53,286 nt of DNA from Lachnospiraceae bacterium (GTDB lineage: Bacteria > Bacillota > Clostridia > Lachnospirales > Lachnospiraceae), in the NCBI GenBank assembly GCA_017622505.1, contig JAGAQZ010000019.1, positions 1-53,286 of the forward strand, given 5' to 3'. Under the pieces are notes generated by a model. That model saw only the letters and a list, made by a program, of their open reading frames with translations, made no database searches and was not told where the DNA came from. Positions within the stretch are counted from its first letter, which is position 1. Every line of letters begins with the position of its first letter. Positions 8,719-16,154 of the stretch are shown here, one piece after another. The translations under genes were made by a program, and so were the position numbers.

Positions 8719-10083
8719 ATGTTTAATGAAAAAATACCTTTTATTTTTATCAGTTATTCGCATAAAGATTCAGATAGGGTTTGCCCGATCATCGAACGAT
8801 TGAAAAAAGAAGGATTCAATGTTTGGTATGACGATGGTATTGAGCCCGGATCTGAATGGGATGAGAACATTGCGAACCATATTTCGCAGTGTGGTTATTT
8901 TATTGCGTTTATTAGTGAGAATTATTTGGGTTCCAGCAATTGCAAGGATGAATTGAATTTTTCAAGAGATTTGGATAAAGACAGATTGCTTGTGTATTTG
9001 GAAGAAGTGGCTTTGTCCGGTGGTATGGCAATGCGTATGAATCGAAATCAGGCAATTTACTGGGACAAGTGTGAAGATAAGGAAAAGGCTTATCAGAAGC
9101 TTTTTTCAGCGGTAGGGATTGAGAAAACAAGAATATTTATTCCGAAACCGGTGGAAGAGACTGTATCGGTACAACAACCGGTTCCTCAGCCTGCTGTAGC
9201 ACAACCAGTGCCAGCACAACAGCCTGTACCCCAGTCTGTGGCACAGCAAAGACCTGTGCAACAACCGGCACCCCAGCAAAGACCTGCGCAACAGTCAGTA
9301 CCTCAGCCTGTAGCACAGCCCAGACCTGTGCAACAGCCGGTGCCTCAGCCTACAACACAGCCTAGGCCTGCGCAGCAACCGGTGCCTCAGCCTACAACAC
9401 AGCCTAGACCTGTGCAACAACCCGTAACGTCTAAAAATGCCCCTAAAAAATCAAATGGTTTAAAGATTGGTTTAATTATCGGCGGTATTATTTTAGCATT
9501 ATTGCTCGTAGGCTTTGTTTCTGTCATGATTTTAATTGTTATAGGTAGTAGCGCTTCGTCAGGGAATAATGTTGTAATTGAAGAAGATGCTACCGCAAAT
9601 GAATTGCTTCCCTTGGCAGAAGACGGAAATGCAGATGCAATGTACCGTTTGGGCGAGATCTATTTTTATGGTGAAAACGGTGAAAAAATTGATTATGATA
9701 AGAGTTTGTACTGGATGACCAAAGCTGCAGACGAAGAACATTATGATGCTTTAAAGTTTTTAATGTTTATGTATAATGTGGAAGCAACGCCATACGAATT
9801 TGATTTTGCAAAATCTGTTGAATTTGCAGAGAGGGTACTGGAACAGAATCCGGAAGATTCAGATGCAATGTTTACGATTGGATATTGTTATTCCGTTGGT
9901 GGGTATGGTATTGAGATAGATTATGAAGAGGCTGTAAAATGGTATACCAAAGCTGCCGAGTTAGGTGAACCGGATGCGATGTATAATTTGGCACTGTGTT
10001 ATTATTATGGCTATGGTGTGGAAGTGGACCAGGAAAAGTTTGATATGTGGATGCAGGCATATGAAGAGGCAATCGGAAATTAA
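8719..10083 (+). CDS. TIR-domain membrane protein with Pro/Gln linker and outward Sel1-like repeats
   Basis: The 454-residue protein has four parts. A TIR domain spans about residues 6-140, starting FIFISYSHKDSD. The C75-x-x-E78 pair, in SSNCKDEL, matches the position of the catalytic Glu of NAD-cleaving TIRs. A Pro/Gln-repeat linker (151-236) follows, then one transmembrane helix (about 250-276). Sel1/TPR-like repeats occupy 304-339 and 378-450. There is no signal peptide. Lysines precede the helix and acidic residues follow it, so the TIR is predicted cytosolic and the repeats outside. TIR domains in bacteria often hydrolyse NAD+ or make cyclic signals; activity here is inferred. The next gene is a second TIR membrane protein. 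No Thoeris ThsA-like partner is present. Confidence 0.85.
   Translation: MFNEKIPFIFISYSHKDSDRVCPIIERLKKEGFNVWYDDGIEPGSEWDENIANHISQCGYFIAFISENYLGSSNCKDELNFSRDLDKDRLLVYLEEVALSGGMAMRMNRNQAIYWDKCEDKEKAYQKLFSAVGIEKTRIFIPKPVEETVSVQQPVPQPAVAQPVPAQQPVPQSVAQQRPVQQPAPQQRPAQQSVPQPVAQPRPVQQPVPQPTTQPRPAQQPVPQPTTQPRPVQQPVTSKNAPKKSNGLKIGLIIGGIILALLLVGFVSVMILIVIGSSASSGNNVVIEEDATANELLPLAEDGNADAMYRLGEIYFYGENGEKIDYDKSLYWMTKAADEEHYDALKFLMFMYNVEATPYEFDFAKSVEFAERVLEQNPEDSDAMFTIGYCYSVGGYGIEIDYEEAVKWYTKAAELGEPDAMYNLALCYYYGYGVEVDQEKFDMWMQAYEEAIGN
9322..9405 (+). repeat. Two near-identical 42-base coding repeats in the TIR protein linker
   Basis: Residues 202-215 and 216-229 are two 14-residue units, RP[VA]QQPVPQPTTQP, encoded by nearly identical 42-base units. 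Degenerate copies extend upstream to about 9169. Such repeats allow linker length to vary by recombination or slippage without a frameshift. Confidence 0.8.
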
Positions 10084-10134
10084 GTTAAAGTTGTCGTATG
10101 TTTGTTGGCATATTTTTTGAAAGGTAGAAGTTAA

Positions 10135-11589
10135 ATGGCAAATATTTTTCTAAGTCATAGTACAATTGATGGAGAACTGGCGAATTACATCTGCGAATCA
10201 TTTGAGAGCAGAGGCTTGTCATGCTGGATTGCGCCACGTAATATCAGACCCGGTGAGGACTGGGCATCAAGTATTACGAATGCCATATCGGAAGCGGATG
10301 TGTTTTTCATTCTTTACAGCAAGCATTCCATTAAGTCTTCACAGTGTGCGAAGGAAATCGGAATTGCTGACCGTAAGAAGAAATATATTATCCCATATAA
10401 AATTGACGATACTGAGCCGGAGGGTGCTTTTGACTATTATTTGACCGGTTGTCAATGGTTTATTATTGACCCTTCAACCGGTGAATATAAAATGGATGAA
10501 CTGTGTGATGCGATTAAGGGTGTTATTCTGCAAAAATATGATGAAGAGCAGCAACTTACTGAGACTGTTCCCGTGCAGAATAATGTTCCGGATGTACGGT
10601 CCGAAGTAGTGTTGTCACAAACTGTCGAGCCAAGAATTAAAACGGATATGCTTGTTTCTCAAAGTGCGTCCAAAGTTGCGGCTAAAGAAACTGCATCAGT
10701 GAAAAAAACGGAGAGCGTAGCAAAAACGGTTCGAAAGAAAACGACTTCCGCAAAAACGCAAAAAACAATCCGTAAACGCACAAAAGCCCAGAAGGAAAGA
10801 AGAAATCTATTAATCGGCGAAATTTGTGTTCTTGCGTTGATTTGCATAGTCGGTGTGATTGGTATTACGGCTGTTATCAGAAGTGTAACAGGAAATGAGA
10901 ATGCTTCGTCGGAACAGGGAGGATTATTTAATAAACCAAACGGTACCACCTCGGCAAAATATTTCGAATATAAGGAAGTCGACGGATATATCATTGTTAT
11001 GAGCTATACCGGAACGGATGGTAATGTTGTAATTCCTTCTGAGATTGACGGTAAAAAGGTTATGGCTCTTGGCGGAAAAATCTTTTTCTGTAACGAATAT
11101 GTTACTTCCGTAGAATTACCTGAGACAATTGTGGAAATTCCGACCTATGCGTTCTATAAATGTACTAATTTAGAGAAGGTCGTGATTCCGGAAGGCGTAA
11201 AGTTTATCGGGATGCATGCGTTTGAAGAGTGCACAAGTTTAACTGCGGTTCAAATTCCTGACAGTGTTGTTACAATCGGAGATTTTGCTTTTTGTAAATG
11301 TACCAATCTTTCGGATGTTAAGATGTCAGGAAATGTACAAAGTATCGGTATGTATTCATTTTCAAACTGTGAAACATTGAGTACAATTGCATTACCGGAC
11401 ACATTGGTTTCTGTCGGAGATATGGCATTTGCTTATTGTACTTCAATGAGCGAAATAACAATACCTGTAGGAATTGAGTCAATTTCGGCAAATGCATTTA
11501 GTGGTTGTCAGGATATAACAGTATATTATGATGATGCAAGCTATATGAATGATATTTCGGCGATTGTTGAACAGTTGTCGGAAGAGTAA
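10135..11589 (+). CDS. TIR-domain membrane protein with outward LRR_5 (BspA-like) domain
   Basis: The 484-residue protein opens with a TIR domain (residues 2-135, NIFLSHSTIDGELA). SSQCAKEI places the presumptive catalytic Glu at 74. A Ser/Thr/Lys-rich linker becomes strongly basic just before a single transmembrane helix (about 224-247). The C-terminal part (about 295-470) is a run of LRR_5 repeats of the IPxGVxxIGxxAFxxC type. The positive-inside rule puts the TIR in the cytosol and the LRR outside. These are the same modules as in eukaryotic Toll-like receptors but in reversed order. It follows the Sel1-type TIR gene by 51 bases with no terminator between, so the two are probably cotranscribed. 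The function is unknown; NAD hydrolysis is inference. Confidence 0.87.
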   Translation: MANIFLSHSTIDGELANYICESFESRGLSCWIAPRNIRPGEDWASSITNAISEADVFFILYSKHSIKSSQCAKEIGIADRKKKYIIPYKIDDTEPEGAFDYYLTGCQWFIIDPSTGEYKMDELCDAIKGVILQKYDEEQQLTETVPVQNNVPDVRSEVVLSQTVEPRIKTDMLVSQSASKVAAKETASVKKTESVAKTVRKKTTSAKTQKTIRKRTKAQKERRNLLIGEICVLALICIVGVIGITAVIRSVTGNENASSEQGGLFNKPNGTTSAKYFEYKEVDGYIIVMSYTGTDGNVVIPSEIDGKKVMALGGKIFFCNEYVTSVELPETIVEIPTYAFYKCTNLEKVVIPEGVKFIGMHAFEECTSLTAVQIPDSVVTIGDFAFCKCTNLSDVKMSGNVQSIGMYSFSNCETLSTIALPDTLVSVGDMAFAYCTSMSEITIPVGIESISANAFSGCQDITVYYDDASYMNDISAIVEQLSEE

Positions 11590-11608
11590 TATTTTAGATT
11601 ATTTGAGA

Positions 11609-11640
11609 ACCTAGGGTGTACAAATAGTACCTAGGGTGTA
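11609..11640 (+). repeat. Pair of 12-base direct repeats before rex
   Basis: ACCTAGGGTGTA occurs at 11609-11620 and again at 11629-11640, a period of exactly 20 bases. Each copy contains the palindrome CCTAGG. They end ten bases before the rex Shine-Dalgarno region. They do not resemble the usual Rex operator (TTGTTAA-type dyad), so autoregulation by Rex is not obvious. Confidence 0.7.
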
Positions 11641-11657
11641 ACGGTAGGAGGCCTTAT

Positions 11658-12290
11658 ATGACAGACAAAGGTATTTCCCAAGCGGTCATCGCAAGATTGC
11701 CCCGGTATTTCAGATTTTTGGGCGATTTAAAAGAAGAAGGGGTGGAACGTATTTCCTCCCAGGAACTAAGTAAGAGAATGGGAATTACTGCGTCCCAAAT
11801 CCGACAGGATTTTAATCATTTTGGCGGATTTGGACAGCAGGGATACGGCTATAATGTAGATTATCTTTATAATGAAATTGCGAAAATTCTTGGATTGGAT
11901 AAAAAACATAACCTGATTATTATCGGTTCCGGTAATTTGGGACAGGCCCTTGCAAATTATGTTAGTTTCGAGAAGCGTGGTTTCTTAATTAAGGGAATGT
12001 TTGATAATAATCCTGCGTTGCAGGGCAAACAGGTTCGCGGAATGGAGATTCGTCCTACGGATGAGATTGAGTCTTTTATCAAGGAAAATAACATTGATAT
12101 TGCAGTATTAACCGTTCCGAAGACCGGTGCGACCGAGATTGCCAAAAAGCTTGTAAAATGCGGTATTCGCGGTATTTGGAATTTCGCCCATGTGGATTTA
12201 GACGTTCCTTCGGATGTAACGGTTGAAAATGTACATTTGTCGGACAGTTTAATGAAATTATCGTATAAAATTAATTGCAAAAATGAATAA
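11658..12290 (+). CDS. rex: Redox-sensing transcriptional repressor Rex
   Basis: The 210-residue protein matches the Rex family in length and architecture. An N-terminal winged helix occupies residues 1-80 (ISSQELSKRMGITASQIRQDF is the recognition region). A Rossmann domain with GSGNLGQA at 90-97 binds NADH. A C-terminal swapped helix completes the dimer. Rex leaves DNA when the NADH/NAD+ ratio rises and so controls fermentation genes. The ATG at 11658 follows GTAGGAGG. It heads a group of housekeeping genes (coiled-coil protein, nnr, alr, mazF). The upstream TIR genes may use the same cofactor pool, but there is no direct evidence of a link. Confidence 0.95.
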   Translation: MTDKGISQAVIARLPRYFRFLGDLKEEGVERISSQELSKRMGITASQIRQDFNHFGGFGQQGYGYNVDYLYNEIAKILGLDKKHNLIIIGSGNLGQALANYVSFEKRGFLIKGMFDNNPALQGKQVRGMEIRPTDEIESFIKENNIDIAVLTVPKTGATEIAKKLVKCGIRGIWNFAHVDLDVPSDVTVENVHLSDSLMKLSYKINCKNE

Positions 12291-12303
12291 AAGCAGTAAA
12301 ATA

Positions 12304-12348
12304 ATTCCGTTCTCCTTATAAATTCGAGAATTTTATAAGCGAAGGAAT
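12304..12348 (+). other. Imperfect hairpin between rex and the coiled-coil gene
   Basis: CTTATAAATT (12315-12324) can pair with AATTTTATAAG (12329-12339) with one bulge. An outer ATTCC/GGAAT pair (12304-12308 with 12344-12348) can extend it. No T run follows, so it is unlikely to be a strong terminator. It may be an mRNA-stability or processing element. Confidence 0.35.
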
Positions 12349-12366
12349 AAGAAAGAAGGCGTAATT

Positions 12367-12975
12367 ATGTCACGAAGAGAAGAAGTTTATGTCTCTGCCC
12401 TAAGTGGCAAAAAAATTCCGATTTTAACCCTGGATCACAAGTGGCATCAGTTGTTTAACCAGGTGCATACCACAACCTCAATCAAGAAAGCCGAGGAAGA
12501 ATTGAATACACTGTTGAAACAGCAGGGTAAAATCAATACGGAAACGAAAGATATTAAAAAAATCAAGAACCGTTTGATGGATGAAATCGTAAAGATGATG
12601 GAAGATGCGGATAATCCGGAAACGGCGAAAAAGATTGAAGAAAATAAACGTTTAATTGAAGAATGCAACGAAAAATTAGATACTTACCGTGATGAGAGTT
12701 TGGATCTTCCCAAACGGATTAATGATGCGAACAAAAATCTTATGTTGATGACGATGGAAGCCTGCTATGAAGATATTCAGGAAAATCACGAGCAGATTCA
12801 GGAAATCACGGAGTGGATTAATAATATCCGTGTGGAACTTAAGAAAAATATGGTCCGAAAGGAAGAAATGCAGAGAAGAAACCAGGATTTATATGCCTAT
12901 ATGCATGATATTTTTGGAGCAGATGTAATTGAATTGTTTGATATGAAGTTTGGTGTAGACAATAAGGATTCATAG
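12367..12975 (+). CDS. Conserved-looking coiled-coil protein of unknown function
   Basis: The 202-residue protein is highly charged and almost entirely helical or coiled-coil from about residue 35 to 180, with no membrane segment or signal peptide. The N-terminus (MSRREEVYVSALSGKKIPIL) is globular and contains a His/Trp pair in TLDHKWHQLF. The ATG at 12367 follows AGAAAGAAGG. It ends three bases before nnr and so is very likely cotranscribed with it. I cannot assign a function. The position between rex and nnr gives no firm clue, and a structural or scaffold role is only a guess. Confidence 0.82.
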   Translation: MSRREEVYVSALSGKKIPILTLDHKWHQLFNQVHTTTSIKKAEEELNTLLKQQGKINTETKDIKKIKNRLMDEIVKMMEDADNPETAKKIEENKRLIEECNEKLDTYRDESLDLPKRINDANKNLMLMTMEACYEDIQENHEQIQEITEWINNIRVELKKNMVRKEEMQRRNQDLYAYMHDIFGADVIELFDMKFGVDNKDS

Positions 12976-12978
12976 GAT

Positions 12979-14484
12979 ATGAACAGAAAGTATATTTTGC
13001 CTGCTGCCGTTATGCAACAAGCAGATAATGCGACAATTGAACAAATTGGAATCGGTCAGGATGTGCTTATGGAGCGTGCCGCGCTGGCAGTTGTTTCAAG
13101 GGTTAAGTCCTATAATCCGCAGAAGGTTTTGTGCGTTTGCGGAACCGGAAATAATGGTGGAGATGCATTGGCTGTCGCAAGAATTCTTTTGATGCAGGGC
13201 GTGAAAGCAGATGTATATTTATGTGGTAAGCCTGAGAAATATAAGCCTGCCGTTGTGAAGCAATATAATATTTTTCAAAAAGTAGGCGGGCGGACAATAA
13301 CCACAAATGATTTTACCGAATATGATATCATTGTAGACGGTATTTTCGGTATCGGATTGGAACGCAAGGTGGAAGGCGATTATGCTGATGTAATCACGCA
13401 CATCAATCAGGCCGGCGAAGGAAAGACGAAGATTATTGCAGTGGATATTCCTTCCGGTATTCATACGGATACAGGCGCAGTGATGGGATGTGCAGTGAAA
13501 GCAGATGAAACGGTGGCTTTTGCATATTATAAGCCCGGGCATCTTGTATATCCCGGTGCGGAATATTGCGGTAAGGTTGGCGTTGAAGAAATCGGAATTT
13601 CCCATATTTTTATTGAAAATGATTATAAAGCAGATACTTTTACTATTGAAAAAGATATTCTTCCGGATTTGCCAAAACGTCCCCGTAACGGGAATAAAGG
13701 CACCTTTGGAAGAGTTTTGGTAGTTGCGGGCAGTTCTGCTATGTATGGAGCTTGCTATCTTACAGCATTGGCAACCCTGCGAATGGGTGTGGGCTTGGTT
13801 GATGTTTTCACCCATGAAGTAAACCGTACGGCAGTCCAGACTATGCTTCCGGAAGCGATTCTTCATACTTATGAAGATGACAATGTGGATTTGAATGAAT
13901 TCCGGAGGTTGATGGAACGTGCGGATTGTTTGGTGATTGGTCCCGGCTTGTCAACAAGTGATGTGGCTTTGGACCTTGTAAAAACAGTGTTAGAGCATTG
14001 CGAAAAGCCTTTGGTTGCAGACGCGGATGCCTTAAACTGTATTGCGATGCACAAGGAATTGTTACAGGTAATCAAGGATTCAAATAAGGATGTAATTGTC
14101 ACACCGCATCCGGCGGAATTATCGCGTTTAACAGGTAAGAGTATATCTGAATTAAAAGCAGATTATATAAATAGCGTGAAGTCTTTTGCAAAAGAGTACG
14201 GATTGACTGTGGTTGGTAAAGATGCAGGAACTGTGGTCAGCAATGGCGAATACACATACATCAATCAAACCGGTAATTCCGGTATGGCAACCGCGGGTAG
14301 CGGTGATGTGTTAAGCGGAGTGATTGGGGCATTGTGTGCGCAGAAGGAAAATGCTTTTGATTCGGCTTGGAAAGGCGTTTGCCTTCACGGAAAAGCCGGC
14401 GACCTGGCAATGGTGCAAAAGAATTCCTATTCCCTGATTGCAAGGGATATTGCCAATGCATTGGCAGATATTATCAAAAAATAA
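12979..14484 (+). CDS. nnr: Bifunctional NAD(P)HX epimerase / ADP-dependent dehydratase
   Basis: Nnr repairs NADHX and NADPHX, the hydrated damage products of NAD(P)H. The 501-residue protein has an N-terminal YjeF_N epimerase domain (about 1-215) with GTGNNGGD at 55-62. A ribokinase-like dehydratase domain follows from about 225. It includes KGTFGRVLVVAGS, VTPHPAELSRL and the catalytic-loop region GSGDVLSG. This is the usual bacterial fused form. It starts three bases after the coiled-coil gene, and the alr ribosome site begins ten bases after its stop, so it sits within one operon. In many genomes it is likewise found beside alr. Confidence 0.95.
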   Translation: MNRKYILPAAVMQQADNATIEQIGIGQDVLMERAALAVVSRVKSYNPQKVLCVCGTGNNGGDALAVARILLMQGVKADVYLCGKPEKYKPAVVKQYNIFQKVGGRTITTNDFTEYDIIVDGIFGIGLERKVEGDYADVITHINQAGEGKTKIIAVDIPSGIHTDTGAVMGCAVKADETVAFAYYKPGHLVYPGAEYCGKVGVEEIGISHIFIENDYKADTFTIEKDILPDLPKRPRNGNKGTFGRVLVVAGSSAMYGACYLTALATLRMGVGLVDVFTHEVNRTAVQTMLPEAILHTYEDDNVDLNEFRRLMERADCLVIGPGLSTSDVALDLVKTVLEHCEKPLVADADALNCIAMHKELLQVIKDSNKDVIVTPHPAELSRLTGKSISELKADYINSVKSFAKEYGLTVVGKDAGTVVSNGEYTYINQTGNSGMATAGSGDVLSGVIGALCAQKENAFDSAWKGVCLHGKAGDLAMVQKNSYSLIARDIANALADIIKK

Positions 14485-14506
14485 ACGGATTCTAAGGAGG
14501 AACACC

Positions 14507-15685
14507 GTGAATCATTATGAAAGAGTGTGTGCATCTGTAAATTTGGATGCCATTATCAATAATATTAAATCAATACATGAGAAACAGGGAGAAGGCCTTA
14601 AAATTATGGCTGTTGTAAAATCCGATGGCTATGGTCACGGAGCGCTTCCCATTGCAAAATGTCTGGAAGAGAAGGATTTTATCTTCGGTTTTGCAACCGC
14701 AACGGCAGAAGAAGCATTGATTCTTCGCAGATGCGGAATAAGTAAACCGATTATGATTCTTGGCTACACATTTCCTTATGCGTATGAAGATATGATTCGT
14801 GAAGACATTGCTTTTACGGTATTTCGTAAAGATATGCTGGAAGAAATTTCGGCTTTGGCGGTATCTTTGAATAAAGAAGCGAAGGTGCATATTAAAGTAG
14901 ATACGGGTATGCATCGTATTGGTATCCGTCCCGATGGTGAAGGACTTACTTTTGTAAAAGATGTATTGTCTATGCCGGGAATTAAGGCGGAGGGTATTTT
15001 TACCCATTTGGCAAATGCGGACGCCGAAGATAAAGCGGATGCTTACAAACAGGTAGAGCAGTTAAAGGCCTTTATAAGTCAAATTGAAACGGAGTGCGGT
15101 TATACATTCCCTGTGCGACATTGTTTTAACAGTGCAGGACTTATGGAAATGCAGGATGAAACTTTTAATGTGGGTCGCGTAGGTATCTCTATGTATGGCG
15201 TATGGCCTTCCGATGAAATGCAGAAGGGCCTTATGGATTTGCAGCCTGCACTTTCTCTTCACAGTAAAATCGTTTATATCAAGGATTTGCCCGCCGGTTC
15301 GCCGATTAGCTACGGCGGAACTTATGTGACAGAGAAAGAAACCAGAGTGGCAACTGTTCCTGTAGGTTATGGAGACGGGTATCCCAGAGGCTTATCCAAT
15401 TGTGGTTTTGTATTGATTCGCGGTGTACGCTGTCCGATTCTCGGAAGAGTGTGCATGGACCAGTTTATGGTTGATATTTCGGCTTTGCCCCAGATAAAAG
15501 AAGGTGAAGTTGTGACTTTAATCGGCAAAGACGGTAATGAAGAAATAACGGTAGAACAGTTATGTGATTTATACGGCGGTTTCCGCTATGAGATGATTTG
15601 TGATATCGGAAAACGTGTACCGAAAGAATACTTCTTGGGTGGTGTGCGGATTTATTCCAAAGATTATCACAATGATTTGGCATAA
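14507..15685 (+). CDS. alr: Alanine racemase
   Basis: The enzyme makes D-alanine for peptidoglycan using PLP. The start is the GTG at 14507, preceded by AAGGAGG (14494-14500). An in-frame ATG at 14438 lies inside nnr, lacks a ribosome site and would add 23 unrelated residues. From this start the protein has 392 residues, normal for the family. The PLP lysine is K38 in AVVKSDGYGHG, and the C-terminal beta domain carries the catalytic-Tyr region SYGGTY and GRVCMDQFMVD. It lies 22 bases after nnr and 90 bases before mazF, an order like the alr–toxin arrangement of Bacillus. Confidence 0.96.
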   Translation: MNHYERVCASVNLDAIINNIKSIHEKQGEGLKIMAVVKSDGYGHGALPIAKCLEEKDFIFGFATATAEEALILRRCGISKPIMILGYTFPYAYEDMIREDIAFTVFRKDMLEEISALAVSLNKEAKVHIKVDTGMHRIGIRPDGEGLTFVKDVLSMPGIKAEGIFTHLANADAEDKADAYKQVEQLKAFISQIETECGYTFPVRHCFNSAGLMEMQDETFNVGRVGISMYGVWPSDEMQKGLMDLQPALSLHSKIVYIKDLPAGSPISYGGTYVTEKETRVATVPVGYGDGYPRGLSNCGFVLIRGVRCPILGRVCMDQFMVDISALPQIKEGEVVTLIGKDGNEEITVEQLCDLYGGFRYEMICDIGKRVPKEYFLGGVRIYSKDYHNDLA

Positions 15686-15711
15686 CTTTTAGAATAAAAA
15701 TAGCAACTCTT

Positions 15712-15721
15712 TTGTATACAA
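15712..15721. promoter_or_regulatory. Perfect 10-base palindrome before mazF
   Basis: TTGTATACAA is fully self-complementary and lies in the 90-base alr–mazF gap, 54 bases before the mazF start. It could be an operator, but such short AT-rich palindromes also arise by chance. Confidence 0.25.
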
Positions 15722-15775
15722 CCTGACAAAAAGGAAATAGTAGGTAGTAAAGAAAAAGGAAATGAAGGTGTATGC

Positions 15776-16117
15776 ATGAGAAGAGGCGATGTTTTTTATG
15801 CTGATTTAAGACCTGTTGTAGGTTCGGAACAGGGCGGTATCCGTCCTGTGTTAATTGTTCAGAATGATGTAGGGAATAAGCACAGCCCCACGATTATTGT
15901 GGCCGCAATAACCAGCAAAATGAACAAGGCAAAACTGCCCACACATATTGAATTGGATTCGTCGAAATATCAAATGGTAAAAGATTCCGTGATTTTACTG
16001 GAACAATTGCGGACCATTGATAAAAAGAGACTTCATGAGATGGTGTGCCATCTGGACGAAGAAATTATGGAAAAAGTAAATAAAGCACTAATGATCAGTC
16101 TTGAGCTTCATACATAA
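15776..16117 (+). CDS. mazF: MazF/EndoA-type endoribonuclease toxin
   Basis: The 113-residue protein is a PemK/MazF-fold RNase that cleaves single-stranded mRNA at short sites. Family signatures are [20 protein letters not shown] at the N-terminus, [11 protein letters not shown], the AAITSK strand and [15 protein letters not shown]. The length is close to the Bacillus EndoA protein (about 116). In Bacillus an antitoxin gene lies between alr and the toxin. Here the 90-base gap contains no antitoxin reading frame, so the antitoxin is absent, elsewhere or unneeded. The start is supported by GAAGGTG seven bases upstream. Confidence 0.93.
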   Translation: MRRGDVFYADLRPVVGSEQGGIRPVLIVQNDVGNKHSPTIIVAAITSKMNKAKLPTHIELDSSKYQMVKDSVILLEQLRTIDKKRLHEMVCHLDEEIMEKVNKALMISLELHT

Positions 16118-16154
16118 GAATGAGATGTGCTTAAAAATGGAGGAAATATACAAA

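Noticed and set aside
9169-9426. Pro/Gln repeat DNA as a CRISPR or mobile repeat
   Set aside because: It is in frame inside a gene and encodes a low-complexity linker.
8719-11589. TIR pair as a Thoeris system
   Set aside because: No ThsA-like SIR2/SLOG or other known effector gene lies next to it; both proteins are membrane-anchored receptors rather than a soluble ThsB.
13219-13866. 215-codon minus-strand frame inside nnr
   Set aside because: It is antisense to a conserved enzyme gene and shows no family features.
14438-14506. Upstream ATG start for alanine racemase
   Set aside because: It lies inside nnr and lacks a ribosome site; the GTG at 14507 has AAGGAGG and matches the family N-terminus.
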